The notes under the pieces: generated by a model
The model's database searches: none
What the model was told of the DNA's origin: nothing
What the model saw: only the letters and a program-made list of their open reading frames with translations
Shown: positions 23,669 to 32,752 of the stretch, piece by piece
Position numbering within the stretch: the first letter of the stretch is position 1
How the letters are laid out: the number at the start of each line of letters is the position of its first letter
Assembly: GCA_902801245.1 (NCBI GenBank)
Contig: CADCHW010000003.1
Location: forward strand, 160,041-195,791
Direction of reading: 5' to 3'
Source of the DNA: an uncultured Ruminococcus sp.
GTDB taxonomy: Bacteria > Bacillota > Clostridia > Oscillospirales > Acutalibacteraceae
Length of the DNA stretch: 35,751 nucleotides
Made by a program: the position numbers and the translations under genes

Positions 23669-25912
23669 ATGCCAAGAAAAAAACGTGAAAAAAACACTAA
23701 CACACAACCGAAAATGAAAGGTGTCATTAAAGGTGCGGGCGAGGTTGTCAATCAGGAGATTGTCAGCACAATTAAAGAAAATTATATGCCATATGCAATG
23801 AGCGTTATTTTATCCCGTGCCATTCCTGAGATTGACGGCTTCAAACCGTCGCATAGAAAGCTTCTGTACACTATGTATAAAATGGGACTTTTAGGTGCGA
23901 CAAGAACTAAATCGGCTAATATTGTGGGTCAGACAATGAAACTCAACCCCCACGGCGATACAGCTATTTACGATACTATGGTTCGTCTTAGCCGTGGCTA
24001 CGAGGCTCTTCTTCACCCTTATGTTGACAGTAAGGGTAACTTCGGTAAATTCTACAGCCGTGATATGGCTTGGGCGGCATCAAGATATACCGAAGCAAAG
24101 CTTGATTCTATCTGTAACGAACTCTTTAAAGATATCGATAAAGATACTGTTGATTTTGTGGACAACTACGACAATACCTTGAAAGAACCTACTCTTCTTC
24201 CGGCAACCTTTCCTTCTGTTTTAGTGAATGCGAACACGGGTATTGCGGTAGGTATGGCAAGTTCAATTTGTTCGTTTAACCTCAAAGAGCTTTGCGAAAC
24301 TACAATAGCTATCATCAAGGATAAAAATCACGATGTTATGTCAACTCTACCTGCCCCCGATTTTATCGGAGGAGGTCAGATTATCTATGATGTGAATGTT
24401 ATCCGTCAAATTTACGAATCGGGAAGAGGAAGCTTTAAGGTAAGAGGTACTTATAAATATGACAGCAGTGCAAACTGTATTGATGTTTTGAGTATTCCGC
24501 CGACTACCACTTGCGAAGCTATTATCGAAAAAATTATCGACATAGTGAAAGCAGGTAAAATAAAGGAAATCTCCGATATCAGAGATGAAACAGGTATTGA
24601 CGGATTAAAAGTAACTATCGATTTAAAGCGTAATGTTGACCCCGATATCCTTATGCAGAAGCTTTACAAAATGACACCGCTTGAAGATTCTTTTGCCTGC
24701 AACTTCAATGTTCTTATCGCAGGTGTGCCGAGAGTACTCGGAGTTAAGGAGCTTCTTGAAGAGTGGATAGCGTTCCGTGTGGAGTGTGTTCGCAGACGTA
24801 CAGCGTATGATTTGGATAAGAAACAGGCTAAACTTCACTTACTGAAAGGTTTGGAGAAAATACTTCTCGATATAGATAAAGCAATTAAAATTGTCAGAGA
24901 AACAGCAGAAGAAACGGAAGTTATTCCGAACCTTATGATTGGATTTGGTATTGACGAAACTCAGGCAGAGTACGTTGCCGAAATCAAGCTGCGGCATCTG
25001 AACAGAGAGTACATATTAAAGCGTACCAAAGAAATAGAAGACCTTGAAAAGGAAATTAGCAGTTTACAAGCAATACTTGCAAGCAAAGTCAAGGTGAAAA
25101 ATATCATCGTTGCGGAGCTTAAAGAGGTTGCCAAAAAGTACGGCAAGGACAGAGTTACCACTTTGATTGACCCCGAGGAAATCAAAGATGTCGAAATTGT
25201 TCCCGAAATTCCCGATTACAATGTAAACCTATATTTTACCAAAGAGGGCTATTTCAAGAAAATTACTCCGCAGTCATTGCGTATGAAAGCCGAACAAAAG
25301 CTCAAAGAGGGCGACATCATATATCAGAGCTATGAAACAACCAATACCGCCGACTTGCTTTTCTTTACAAATAAATGTCAAGTCTACAAAGCTAAGGCAG
25401 CGGATTTTCCCGATACAAAGGCGAGTGTTCTAGGTGAGTTCGTTGCGGTGAAGCTGGGAATGGACGAAGAGGAAGTTCCCGTTTCAATGCTTGTCACAAA
25501 GAATTACGAGGGATTTATTCTCTTCGGATATGAAAACGGCAAGCTTGCCAAAGTTCCGCTGAACGTGTACGCAACAAAGACGAACAGAAAGAAGCTTGCA
25601 AATGCCTACAGCGATAAAGCACCGCTTGCGGATATCCTGTTTATTGAAGAGGATTGCGATATCGTTATGACATCAACCTCAGGACGAATGCTCCTTTTGC
25701 ATTCGGGAGCTATTCCTCTTAAAACTACAAGAAATACTCAGGGCGTTGCGGCTATGCGGCTTAAAAAGGGACATATCCTGATGAAGCTTGAAAAGTACGA
25801 AGAGGGAAGATTTGTGAACCCGAAACGTTACAGATCAAAGACATTGCCAACGCTTGGTGCATTGCCGTCGGGGGAAGAAGCGGAAAGTTTGCAGCTGAAG
25901 CTTGACGAATAA
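23669..25912 (+). CDS. Atypical type IIA topoisomerase subunit A (GyrA/ParC-like)
   Basis: DNA breakage-reunion subunit. The 747 residues have a basic N-terminal extension, GFKPSHRKLLYTM, the QRDR-equivalent NPHGDTAIYDTMVR (T98 and D102 at the quinolone positions), the catalytic tyrosine Y140 in AASRYTEAKL, and a coiled-coil arm near 430-480. A shortened pinwheel-like C-terminal domain is seen, but I find no GyrA box (QRRGGRG-like), so negative supercoiling activity is doubtful and a decatenase-type role is more likely (inference). AGGAGGGAAAT precedes the ATG and the gene begins 21 bases after its partner. Confidence 0.85.
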   Translation: MPRKKREKNTNTQPKMKGVIKGAGEVVNQEIVSTIKENYMPYAMSVILSRAIPEIDGFKPSHRKLLYTMYKMGLLGATRTKSANIVGQTMKLNPHGDTAIYDTMVRLSRGYEALLHPYVDSKGNFGKFYSRDMAWAASRYTEAKLDSICNELFKDIDKDTVDFVDNYDNTLKEPTLLPATFPSVLVNANTGIAVGMASSICSFNLKELCETTIAIIKDKNHDVMSTLPAPDFIGGGQIIYDVNVIRQIYESGRGSFKVRGTYKYDSSANCIDVLSIPPTTTCEAIIEKIIDIVKAGKIKEISDIRDETGIDGLKVTIDLKRNVDPDILMQKLYKMTPLEDSFACNFNVLIAGVPRVLGVKELLEEWIAFRVECVRRRTAYDLDKKQAKLHLLKGLEKILLDIDKAIKIVRETAEETEVIPNLMIGFGIDETQAEYVAEIKLRHLNREYILKRTKEIEDLEKEISSLQAILASKVKVKNIIVAELKEVAKKYGKDRVTTLIDPEEIKDVEIVPEIPDYNVNLYFTKEGYFKKITPQSLRMKAEQKLKEGDIIYQSYETTNTADLLFFTNKCQVYKAKAADFPDTKASVLGEFVAVKLGMDEEEVPVSMLVTKNYEGFILFGYENGKLAKVPLNVYATKTNRKKLANAYSDKAPLADILFIEEDCDIVMTSTSGRMLLLHSGAIPLKTTRNTQGVAAMRLKKGHILMKLEKYEEGRFVNPKRYRSKTLPTLGALPSGEEAESLQLKLDE

Positions 25913-25916
25913 AGTA

Positions 25917-25987
25917 AGGAACTGTTGGGAAATAAGTTGAACAAATTAGACAAGTATAAATGTGCAAATTATTTTCTGACAGTTCCT
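25917..25987. repeat. Long inverted repeat behind the topoisomerase A gene
   Basis: AGGAACTGTTGGGAAATAA (25917-25935) faces TTATTTTCTGACAGTTCCT (25969-25987). All 19 positions pair when three G-U wobbles are allowed, with a 33-base loop. It starts 4 bases after the stop codon. There is no T-run, so it is not a classic terminator. It could be a small MITE or an RNA hairpin that protects the transcript end. Confidence 0.6.
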
Positions 25988-26090
25988 AAGCTTTGGCTGA
26001 AACGAATTTTTTAAATTGTACGGTTAAGAAGTCATATATCAAAAACAACCGAAAAAATATTTATGTGTTGTCTTTTTTTATTAAATTCTC

Positions 26091-26119
26091 TTGATATTAT
26101 TTTTCGGATATGGTACAAT
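26091..26119 (+). promoter_or_regulatory. sigma-A promoter of the MoxR-DUF58-transglutaminase operon
   Basis: TTGATA (26091-26096) and TACAAT (26114-26119) have a 17-bp spacer with TGG before the -10. The leader to the MoxR ATG is about 145 bases. Confidence 0.75.
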
Positions 26120-26182
26120 AGTATTAGTGAAAAACAGAAACACTGTAATATAAATTATGCAAAGAGCATACTCGGTAAAAAA

Positions 26183-26208
26183 GGCTCACAGGGAAAACTC
26201 TGTGAGCT
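26183..26208 (+). promoter_or_regulatory. Hairpin in the MoxR operon leader, possible attenuator
   Basis: GCTCACAG (26184-26191) and CTGTGAGC (26200-26207) form a perfect 8-bp stem extended by a G-U pair, with an 8-base loop and a following GTTTT. It sits between the promoter and the gene, where a weak terminator would act as an attenuator or as a promoter-proximal block. No competing antiterminator stem was found by eye. Confidence 0.5.
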
Positions 26209-26270
26209 GTTTTAGAAATTTAAAATCGGAAGCTTATGTTTAAATTTACATCGGATTGGAGGAATATATA

Positions 26271-27200
26271 ATGAATCAGCAAATCGAACAATTAATGAAT
26301 AATATTGAAAAAGTAATTATCGGCAAACGAAATTCTGTAATATGTGTGATTGCTGCAATGCTTTCGGAGGGACATATTCTCATTGAGGACGTGCCGGGAG
26401 TAGGTAAGACAAGGCTTGTATCTGCACTGGCAAATTCAGTGGACGGACATTTCAACAGAATTCAGCTTACACCCGATATAATGCCCTCGGATATCGTAGG
26501 ATTTTCTATGCTCGACCCCCAGACAAGAGAGTTTAAATATAAGGTTGGAGCTGCAATGTGTAATTTTTTGCTGGCAGACGAAATAAACCGTGCTTCGCCG
26601 AAAGCACAGTCCAGTCTTCTTGAGGTTATGGAGGAACATCAAATCTCTCTTGACGGAAATACAATGCCGCTGCCCTCGCCATTTATGGTGTTGGCTACAC
26701 AGAATCCCGTTGAAACCTACGGTACATATCATCTGCCCGAAGCACAAATGGATAGATTTATTATGAAAATATCAATGGGCTATCCCTCTCCGGAGGAAGA
26801 ATTTGATATTATTACACGTTCCGAAACAAACACGTTTACAAACAGACTTGAAGCGGTAATGAGCCTTGATGACATTATGCGGCATATTGCAGAGGTCAGA
26901 AAGGTTCGCTGTACCGACAGTGTTAAAAAATATATTGTTGACCTGCTGAATGCAACAAGAAATTCCGAGCTTGTCAAGCTGGGAGCTTCTCCTCGTGCGG
27001 GAATTGCCTTGCTCAGAGCGTCAAAAGCAATCGCTTATATATTCGGAAGAGATTATGTTGTTCCAGATGATGTAAGGGCTATAATGCCTGCTGTGCTTTC
27101 TCACAGGCTTATGCTTTCGCCTAAAGGCAAATCTGCATATTCAGGTTCGGAGGAAGTCATGCAGGCAATAGCCAAAACTGTTTCCGCTCCTTTGCAGTAA
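26271..27200 (+). CDS. MoxR family AAA ATPase
   Basis: MoxR ATPases act as chaperones for metal- or complex-dependent assembly together with DUF58/VWA proteins. From the ATG at 26271 (GGAGGA upstream) the 309 residues contain Walker A VPGVGKT (41-47) and Walker B LLADEINRASPKAQSSLLEVMEE, plus the ATQNP and lid motifs of the family. A TTG at 26256 is in frame but overlaps the ribosome binding site. The DUF58 gene follows within 25 bases and then a transglutaminase gene, a conserved Gram-positive arrangement. Confidence 0.93.
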   Translation: MNQQIEQLMNNIEKVIIGKRNSVICVIAAMLSEGHILIEDVPGVGKTRLVSALANSVDGHFNRIQLTPDIMPSDIVGFSMLDPQTREFKYKVGAAMCNFLLADEINRASPKAQSSLLEVMEEHQISLDGNTMPLPSPFMVLATQNPVETYGTYHLPEAQMDRFIMKISMGYPSPEEEFDIITRSETNTFTNRLEAVMSLDDIMRHIAEVRKVRCTDSVKKYIVDLLNATRNSELVKLGASPRAGIALLRASKAIAYIFGRDYVVPDDVRAIMPAVLSHRLMLSPKGKSAYSGSEEVMQAIAKTVSAPLQ

Positions 27201-27224
27201 TACAATACATAGCGGTGATTTGCG

Positions 27225-28463
27225 ATGAACAATAAAGATAAAAATATTTTCAACAGAGAAATAGGAATGACGCAGAAGACAAAGACAAGCAGTGTTTATC
27301 AAACGATTTCTGCTTTTGCTTCGTATCTCGGCTGTATTGGAATTGCTCTTGCAGTGATGTATTTACTGAACGGTACTTTCGGAATACTTATTGCTACGGC
27401 ACTCGGCTGTGCATTTTTTGTATCTGTTGCGGTTACGCTTATTGTAATGCGTTCGGTGAGAACAGAGTTTAAGCTTGATAAAACTTCTGTATCGAAAGGG
27501 GAGGAGCTGAATTGTGTAATAACTATAAGCAAAAAGCTTATGATACCTACTCCGATAATAGAGCTTCATATAGCTTGTACTCCTCAGCTTTCCAAGGAAA
27601 CGGATATTTGCAGAGTATCTCTTGCAGGTCAAAATATTAATACGATAAAAATTCCTTTAACGGCAAAATATTCGGGTGCGGCAGAGGTTTGCATTAACAA
27701 GGTGTTGATTAGTGATTATCTGGGAATATTTCGCTTTAGATTGAAAAAAGCCGCCGAAAATACTGTTATGAAATTATCTGTGTACCCGAACATTCCCGAT
27801 GTTCCCGTTCAGACTGACTTTCTTAAAACGGCGGTTCTGTTTTCCGATAATGACGATGACGAAGAGGAAACCGATGAAACAGCTATGGGTCAAACGGGAC
27901 AGCCCGGCTACGATTACAGAGAATATTATCCCGGAGATTCTATCAAACGGATAAACTGGAAATTATCTTCAAAGCGTGATATTTATATGATAAGGCTTGA
28001 CGAAAAAGTCACAGAGTCGGGACAGATATTCTTTTTGGATTCTCCGAAGCTTTCGGAAAATGATTTAACTCTTTCCGTACATGATAATGTAATAGAGGGA
28101 ATGTTGGCTGTATTTACTATGCTTGTGCGTGAGGGAAAAGAAACAACATTTTTCTTTGCAAAAAAAGATATCTGGTATAAAGTGGATATCCGCAATTTAT
28201 CGGATATATATACTCTTCAGGAAATGCTGTCAAGTTTTGAGCCATGCACCGTAAAGAACGCAGTTCCGCCCGAGATAGTAAGTATTGGTAAAACACCTAT
28301 TTGCTTTACAACAGCGACTTCCGATTTTCCCGATTCGGCAGCTCAGATTGTTTCCGAGATTCCCGGTATACTGATGATATCTGCCGTATCCTCGGGTTTA
28401 TCAAAGCTTACGTCTGAAATGTGGGTTATATCTGATGACTTTGAACTGAAAAAACAATCATAG
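27225..28463 (+). CDS. DUF58 domain membrane protein
   Basis: DUF58 proteins are the usual partner of MoxR ATPases. The 412 residues open with a short cytoplasmic part, then two hydrophobic helices (about 30-47 and 52-72), then an extended beta-rich region and the DUF58 signature YDYREYYPGDSIKRINWKLSS (near 225-250). The ATG is preceded by GCGGTGATT, a weak binding site, consistent with coupling to the upstream gene. The role is unproven; envelope or cell-surface assembly is the family-level guess. Confidence 0.87.
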   Translation: MNNKDKNIFNREIGMTQKTKTSSVYQTISAFASYLGCIGIALAVMYLLNGTFGILIATALGCAFFVSVAVTLIVMRSVRTEFKLDKTSVSKGEELNCVITISKKLMIPTPIIELHIACTPQLSKETDICRVSLAGQNINTIKIPLTAKYSGAAEVCINKVLISDYLGIFRFRLKKAAENTVMKLSVYPNIPDVPVQTDFLKTAVLFSDNDDDEEETDETAMGQTGQPGYDYREYYPGDSIKRINWKLSSKRDIYMIRLDEKVTESGQIFFLDSPKLSENDLTLSVHDNVIEGMLAVFTMLVREGKETTFFFAKKDIWYKVDIRNLSDIYTLQEMLSSFEPCTVKNAVPPEIVSIGKTPICFTTATSDFPDSAAQIVSEIPGILMISAVSSGLSKLTSEMWVISDDFELKKQS

Positions 28464-28483
28464 CACTGAATGAGGGGTGAGTT

Positions 28484-30712
28484 ATGTCATTCAATACAAA
28501 ATCAAAAGATAATAATAAATCAATGGGTAAAGCGATTTTATCTCGGCTTTCCGACAAAATCAGCTTATATATTTGCCCTATGCTGTTGGGTGCGTCTATA
28601 TGTTTTTCCGTCATTTATACATTTTATAAAAATTTGGCAATACCTTACACGCTGTTGTTTTTGATAATTGAATATTTTTTGTTCGTTTTTTTTGATAAGC
28701 TAAAAAGTAAAAAATTTATAGGCGGATTGATATATACTGTTATTCTTATTGTTGTAGTAGGCATAAGCATATTTATGACATATATCGGAACAGAGCAAAT
28801 CGGAAATTGGCGAGCTCCTATGCTGTGGTTTTACGGCTTGGAAGAAATCGATACATTCAGACCTTTATTTTTAAATGCTGTTTTTATCGGCGGAGGTTTC
28901 TTTATTATTTCCATACTGTATTATTTTACACAGGTACGTTATCGAACACTGGGAGTTATGCTTTGCATATTGTTTCCGTTTGTAATTTATTCAAGACGTG
29001 TGAATGTTATGCCCGAATTTATGGCAACCGTAATAGTTATGCTGTATCTTGCTGTAGTTGTTCATAACAGGCGTACCGACCCGGCACAGCAGCAGCGAGA
29101 GCGGACAATGCTGAAAATCGACCGTTCATATATCATAAGCATAGCGATATTTGTTTCTGTTACGGGTACAATTACTATGATGATAGAAAAACCTGTTTAC
29201 ATTTCAAAGCTTGAACGTAATGCCAATTATTTTGATTATGCTTTAACAGGCGGTGCAGGCGATATGGGTTCGTCGCTGGAAGAGCTTCAGAGTACCTCTT
29301 CGCCCAGATACGGAGCAAAAAACTATAACGGAGAACCTCTATTTTATTTCGATACAAACGGCAGCAATAACGTGTACTATCTTCGCACTCAGCCTTACGA
29401 TAAGTTTAACGGCGATGTATGGGAGATAGATTACAGTAACGACAGATATATATTTTTTTATACTGAAGAATATCCCGAGTATTCAATTGAGGATATACTT
29501 AACGATATGCAGAGCATTTTTGATGAAAGCGGCACTAAAACGGATATTAATCCGAAAAGCTGTATTACAGTCAAAGACGGTCGGGTGTACAGTGACAGCT
29601 TTAACCCTGTGTATCTTCCAGCACCGTTAGGAACAATAACTGAATTTTCCGAATTGTATTCTCCACGGTATATAAAATTCATACAAAGTTCGGTTTACAG
29701 AGGATACCAATATGATGAAGAAAGTTCCACGTTTGACGACAGCTTTGAATTTTACGACCAAACACCTGAGCTTTACGGTTATGCCAAACAGCTGAGTTTT
29801 TCGGCTGAGGACTATATAAAATTTCTCTCACAAAACAATTCGGAGGCAGCGGAAAAACTGCTTGAAGATTATATCTCCGCAAGCGAACTTTATTCCGATA
29901 AAAGCAATATATCAAATGAAGTGGCGGAGCTTGCGGTTCAAATAACGGAAAATTCTTATTCGGATATAGAGAAAGCATTTGCACTTGAACAATATTTTGA
30001 ACAGAACGGATATATCTATGACGAAGATTATGTTCCGGATAATCAGTCTATAGATTATTTTATTTTTGATAGCAAGACAGGTGTATGTACAAGCTATGCA
30101 ACAGCTATGACGCTCATGGCAAGAAGCATTAATCTTCCGGCAAGATATGTAGAGGGTTTTGCGGCATTTGAAAAATCTGATGAAGATACATTTGTTATAC
30201 GCGATAAGCATGCACATGCTTTTGTAGAAGTTTATATCCCCGGTGCAGGTTGGCTCACCTTTGACCCAACCGTGTCGGATTATATGGAAATTACCCAAGA
30301 TGATAAGAGCAGTAATTTTTTTGTTGCATTTTTACAAGTTATTGGTCGCTTTTTGATAGTTATTGTTGTTGCTGTATTTGTAATATTTATATGGCTGAGT
30401 GACAGAATTATTGAATGTATTTTCCGTATAAGGCAAATGTTTGGGAATCCCAAAGAAAAGACGTTAAGGCTGTATGCAAATGTAATCAAGCTTATAAATT
30501 TTTCATCAAACAGTGATTACAGCTCATACACGGTTAATATGCTGAGAGAATATATAAACTCTACCAGAGGTGCAGCTCCCGAACAGCTTTTGCAGCTCTT
30601 TGAACGAACAGCGTTCGGCGGATATAATCCAACGTCCGAAGAATATCGTAACGCATATCTTGAGTATAAGAAATGTTACAAATATCTTAGAAAAATTCCC
30701 GATAAAACATAA
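28484..30712 (+). CDS. Transglutaminase-like membrane protein
   Basis: The 742 residues start with about six hydrophobic helices (28-240), then an extracytoplasmic part and a transglutaminase core. The catalytic triad is visible as C535 in GVCTSYA, H578 in HAHAFVEV and D594 in FDPT. A further helix lies near 615-638, followed by a DUF4129-like cytoplasmic tail. Known relatives form operons with MoxR and DUF58; substrates are unknown, but an extracellular peptide or cell-wall activity is plausible. The ATG follows GGGGTGAG. A bidirectional terminator lies behind it. Confidence 0.9.
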   Translation: MSFNTKSKDNNKSMGKAILSRLSDKISLYICPMLLGASICFSVIYTFYKNLAIPYTLLFLIIEYFLFVFFDKLKSKKFIGGLIYTVILIVVVGISIFMTYIGTEQIGNWRAPMLWFYGLEEIDTFRPLFLNAVFIGGGFFIISILYYFTQVRYRTLGVMLCILFPFVIYSRRVNVMPEFMATVIVMLYLAVVVHNRRTDPAQQQRERTMLKIDRSYIISIAIFVSVTGTITMMIEKPVYISKLERNANYFDYALTGGAGDMGSSLEELQSTSSPRYGAKNYNGEPLFYFDTNGSNNVYYLRTQPYDKFNGDVWEIDYSNDRYIFFYTEEYPEYSIEDILNDMQSIFDESGTKTDINPKSCITVKDGRVYSDSFNPVYLPAPLGTITEFSELYSPRYIKFIQSSVYRGYQYDEESSTFDDSFEFYDQTPELYGYAKQLSFSAEDYIKFLSQNNSEAAEKLLEDYISASELYSDKSNISNEVAELAVQITENSYSDIEKAFALEQYFEQNGYIYDEDYVPDNQSIDYFIFDSKTGVCTSYATAMTLMARSINLPARYVEGFAAFEKSDEDTFVIRDKHAHAFVEVYIPGAGWLTFDPTVSDYMEITQDDKSSNFFVAFLQVIGRFLIVIVVAVFVIFIWLSDRIIECIFRIRQMFGNPKEKTLRLYANVIKLINFSSNSDYSSYTVNMLREYINSTRGAAPEQLLQLFERTAFGGYNPTSEEYRNAYLEYKKCYKYLRKIPDKT

Positions 30713-30736
30713 TACAATCTGTAAATATAACAACCA

Positions 30737-30770
30737 AAAAGGATATACCATATAATAGGTATATCCTTTT
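30737..30770. terminator. Bidirectional terminator between transglutaminase and nrdR
   Basis: AAAAGGATATACC (30737-30749) and GGTATATCCTTTT (30758-30770) form a perfect 13-bp stem with an 8-base loop and A/T tails on both sides, so it can serve the convergent genes on both strands. Confidence 0.88.
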
Positions 30771-30790
30771 ATTGTATTATCCTAAAAATA

Positions 30791-31246
30791 TCATTTGCTT
30801 GATAATAGTTTGTTCAGCTCTTCCATAAAGCTGTTGATATCCTTGAACTGCCTGTAAACAGAAGCGAATCTCACATATGAAACCTCGTCAACGGTTTTCA
30901 AAGAGTCCATTGCAAGCTCGCCGATTTCCTTTGATGTAATTTCACGAACAAGCGAATTCTGAATAGTATTTTCAATTTGGTTAGTGATACTGTCAACTGT
31001 TTCAATCGATACGGGACGTTTCTCACAGGCTCTGAGCAGACCGGAGAAAAGCTTATTTCTGTCAAAGGGTTCTCTGGAGCAGTCATTTTTGATAACGATA
31101 ACCGGAACTGATTCAATTACCTCGTGAGTTGTAAAACGCTTTCCGCATTTCACACATTCACGGCGGCGGCGAATTTTCTCACCGTCATCTATCAGACGTG
31201 TATCAACGACCTTGCTCTCTTCAAAACTGCAATACGGACATTTCAT
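30791..31246 (-). CDS. nrdR: Transcriptional repressor NrdR
   Basis: Zinc- and nucleotide-binding repressor of ribonucleotide reductase genes. The 151 residues begin with the zinc ribbon MKCPYC (C3, C6) and CVKCGKRF (C31, C34), followed by the ATP-cone domain ([18 protein letters not shown] onward). Length is standard. GGAGGTGG precedes the ATG and an independent promoter lies at 31305-31277, so it is transcribed separately from prfB, whose terminator ends just upstream. No NrdR target boxes were noted in this window. Confidence 0.97.
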   Translation of the reverse strand: MKCPYCSFEESKVVDTRLIDDGEKIRRRRECVKCGKRFTTHEVIESVPVIVIKNDCSREPFDRNKLFSGLLRACEKRPVSIETVDSITNQIENTIQNSLVREITSKEIGELAMDSLKTVDEVSYVRFASVYRQFKDINSFMEELNKLLSSK

Positions 31247-31276
31247 ATTTCCACCTCCGAGGGTTAATATATGAAT

Positions 31277-31305
31277 ATTTTACTATATTTCTCGATGCTT
31301 TGCAA
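31277..31305 (-). promoter_or_regulatory. sigma-A promoter of nrdR
   Basis: TTGCAA (31305-31300) and TAAAAT (31282-31277) on the minus strand have a 17-bp spacer. Confidence 0.7.
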
Positions 31306-31322
31306 TATTTTTATAAAAATAA

Positions 31323-31352
31323 AACCGTTTCTTTATTTTTAAAGAAACGGTT
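31323..31352 (-). terminator. Terminator of prfB
   Basis: AACCGTTTCTTT and AAAGAAACGGTT form a perfect 12-bp stem with a 6-base loop, followed on the minus strand by TTATTTTTAT. It lies 18 bases after the prfB stop. Confidence 0.88.
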
Positions 31353-31369
31353 ACAGCTATGATTTGAAC

Positions 31370-32494
31370 TTATTCGCCTTCTTCAAGCGAGCCTTGACTT
31401 TCAGCTTTCAGATAAGCATTGATAAATCCGTCAATCTCACCGTCCATAACGGCTTGAATATTAGCCGATTCAAACTTCGTTCTGTGGTCTTTTGCAAGAG
31501 TATAGGGCATAAACACGTAGGAGCGAATCTGACTGCCCCATGAAATTTCTTTCTGAACACCCTTGATATCCTCAATCTTTTCAAGATGTTCTTTCTCCTT
31601 GATTTCTACAAGCTTTGAAATAAGCATTTGCATAGCGATTTCCCTGTTCTGGAATTGGTTACGCTCAATCTGTGACGCAACGACAATACCCGTGGGAATA
31701 TGCGTAAGACGAACCGCCGAAGAAGTCTTGTTGACCTTCTGACCGCCTGCACCGCTCGAACGGTAAACGTCCATTTTGATATCCTCAGCCGGAATAGTGA
31801 TGTTCGTGTTCTTTTCAATTTCTGGCATAACCTCAAGAGATGCGAACGAGGTTTGTCTTCTGCCCGAGCTGTCAAACGGAGAAATTCGCACAAGACGGTG
31901 AACACCTGCTTCACTCTTCAAATAGCCATAAGCATTCTCGCCCTCAACAAGGATAACGGCACTCTTAAGACCTGCCGTGTCGCCGTCAAGATAGTCGATA
32001 GTCTTAACCTTGAAATTGTGTCTTTCCGCCCAGCGACCGTACATTCTGTAGAGCATTTCCGCCCAGTCCTGAGCTTCCGTGCCGCCGCTTCCTGCGTGAA
32101 ACGTAAGAATAGCGTTGTTCTTGTCGTACTCGCCTGTGAGCAGGGTAGAGAGTCTTTGTGATTCAAGATTGGACTTCACTTTCTCATAATCAGCCTGAGC
32201 TTCCTCAAGAATGGACTCGTCCTCCTCTTCGTCACCAAGCTCGATAAGTGCAAGAGTATCCTCATAGTCGCTTACAAGCTGATTGTAGCTCTCGACTTTA
32301 TTTTTCAGAAATCCCGTTCTCTGCAAAATCTTCTGTGAATTTTCCGTGTCGTCCCAGAAGCCGGGTTCTGCGGCTTTGTATTCGAGCTGTTCAATTTCGG
32401 ATTCGCAAGCCTTTAATCCGAGTGCGTCTGCCAAATCATCAATCTCCGGCTTAAGCTCCTCAACGGCTAGCTTTAATTCTTCAAACTGTACCAT
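31370..32494 (-). CDS. prfB: Peptide chain release factor 2 (RF2)
   Basis: Recognises UAA and UGA stop codons and triggers peptide release. From the ATG at 32494 (upstream GAGAGGT) the 374 residues contain the stop-codon recognition tripeptide SPF (205-207), which marks RF2 rather than RF1, and the GGQ motif (250-252) in SSGAGGQKVNKTSSAVRLTH. An ATG at 32512 is in frame, but the binding site sits within that extension. No programmed +1 frameshift site is present: the reading frame is open through the usual position near codon 25, so autoregulation by UGA frameshifting appears lost. Confidence 0.96.
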   Translation of the reverse strand: MVQFEELKLAVEELKPEIDDLADALGLKACESEIEQLEYKAAEPGFWDDTENSQKILQRTGFLKNKVESYNQLVSDYEDTLALIELGDEEEDESILEEAQADYEKVKSNLESQRLSTLLTGEYDKNNAILTFHAGSGGTEAQDWAEMLYRMYGRWAERHNFKVKTIDYLDGDTAGLKSAVILVEGENAYGYLKSEAGVHRLVRISPFDSSGRRQTSFASLEVMPEIEKNTNITIPAEDIKMDVYRSSGAGGQKVNKTSSAVRLTHIPTGIVVASQIERNQFQNREIAMQMLISKLVEIKEKEHLEKIEDIKGVQKEISWGSQIRSYVFMPYTLAKDHRTKFESANIQAVMDGEIDGFINAYLKAESQGSLEEGE

Positions 32495-32529
32495 GTTATT
32501 TTTACCTCTCATAATCCGTTTCTTATTCT

Positions 32530-32558
32530 ATTATATTATGAAAAACGGAAAATGTAAA
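32530..32558 (-). promoter_or_regulatory. sigma-A promoter of prfB
   Basis: TTTACA (32558-32553) and TATAAT (32535-32530) on the minus strand, 17-bp spacer. The divergent promoter for the next gene lies about 120 bases away. Confidence 0.78.
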
Positions 32559-32678
32559 GTCTAATTTTATACGGATTTTAAGTGTAGAGCAAAAGTATTT
32601 ATAATGTATAAAAAAACATTACGGTTTGTTTATAGTTTGGAGTTTTTGTTAAAAAAACAGTTAAATAAAAAATATAAC

Positions 32679-32707
32679 TTGTAATCTTATGAAAATTTTG
32701 GTATAAT
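32679..32707 (+). promoter_or_regulatory. sigma-A promoter of the RING/DUF2628 gene
   Basis: TTGTAA (32679-32684) and TATAAT (32702-32707), 17-bp spacer, with TGG before the -10. The GTG start is 46 bases downstream. Confidence 0.78.
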
Positions 32708-32752
32708 AATAGAAAGTGTATCACTTGTAAATGTATACAATCAGATAGGGAT

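Larger units (their letters stand above)
25988..26270 (+). other. Leader and intergenic region upstream of the MoxR gene
   Basis: Together with the preceding inverted repeat this is about 350 bases without a gene. It holds a promoter (26091-26119) and a leader hairpin (26183-26208). No riboswitch family was recognised by eye and no small open reading frame with a ribosome binding site was evident. Confidence 0.6.

Noticed and set aside
31700-32161. 153-residue plus-strand frame over prfB
   Set aside because: Antisense to RF2, with no family features.
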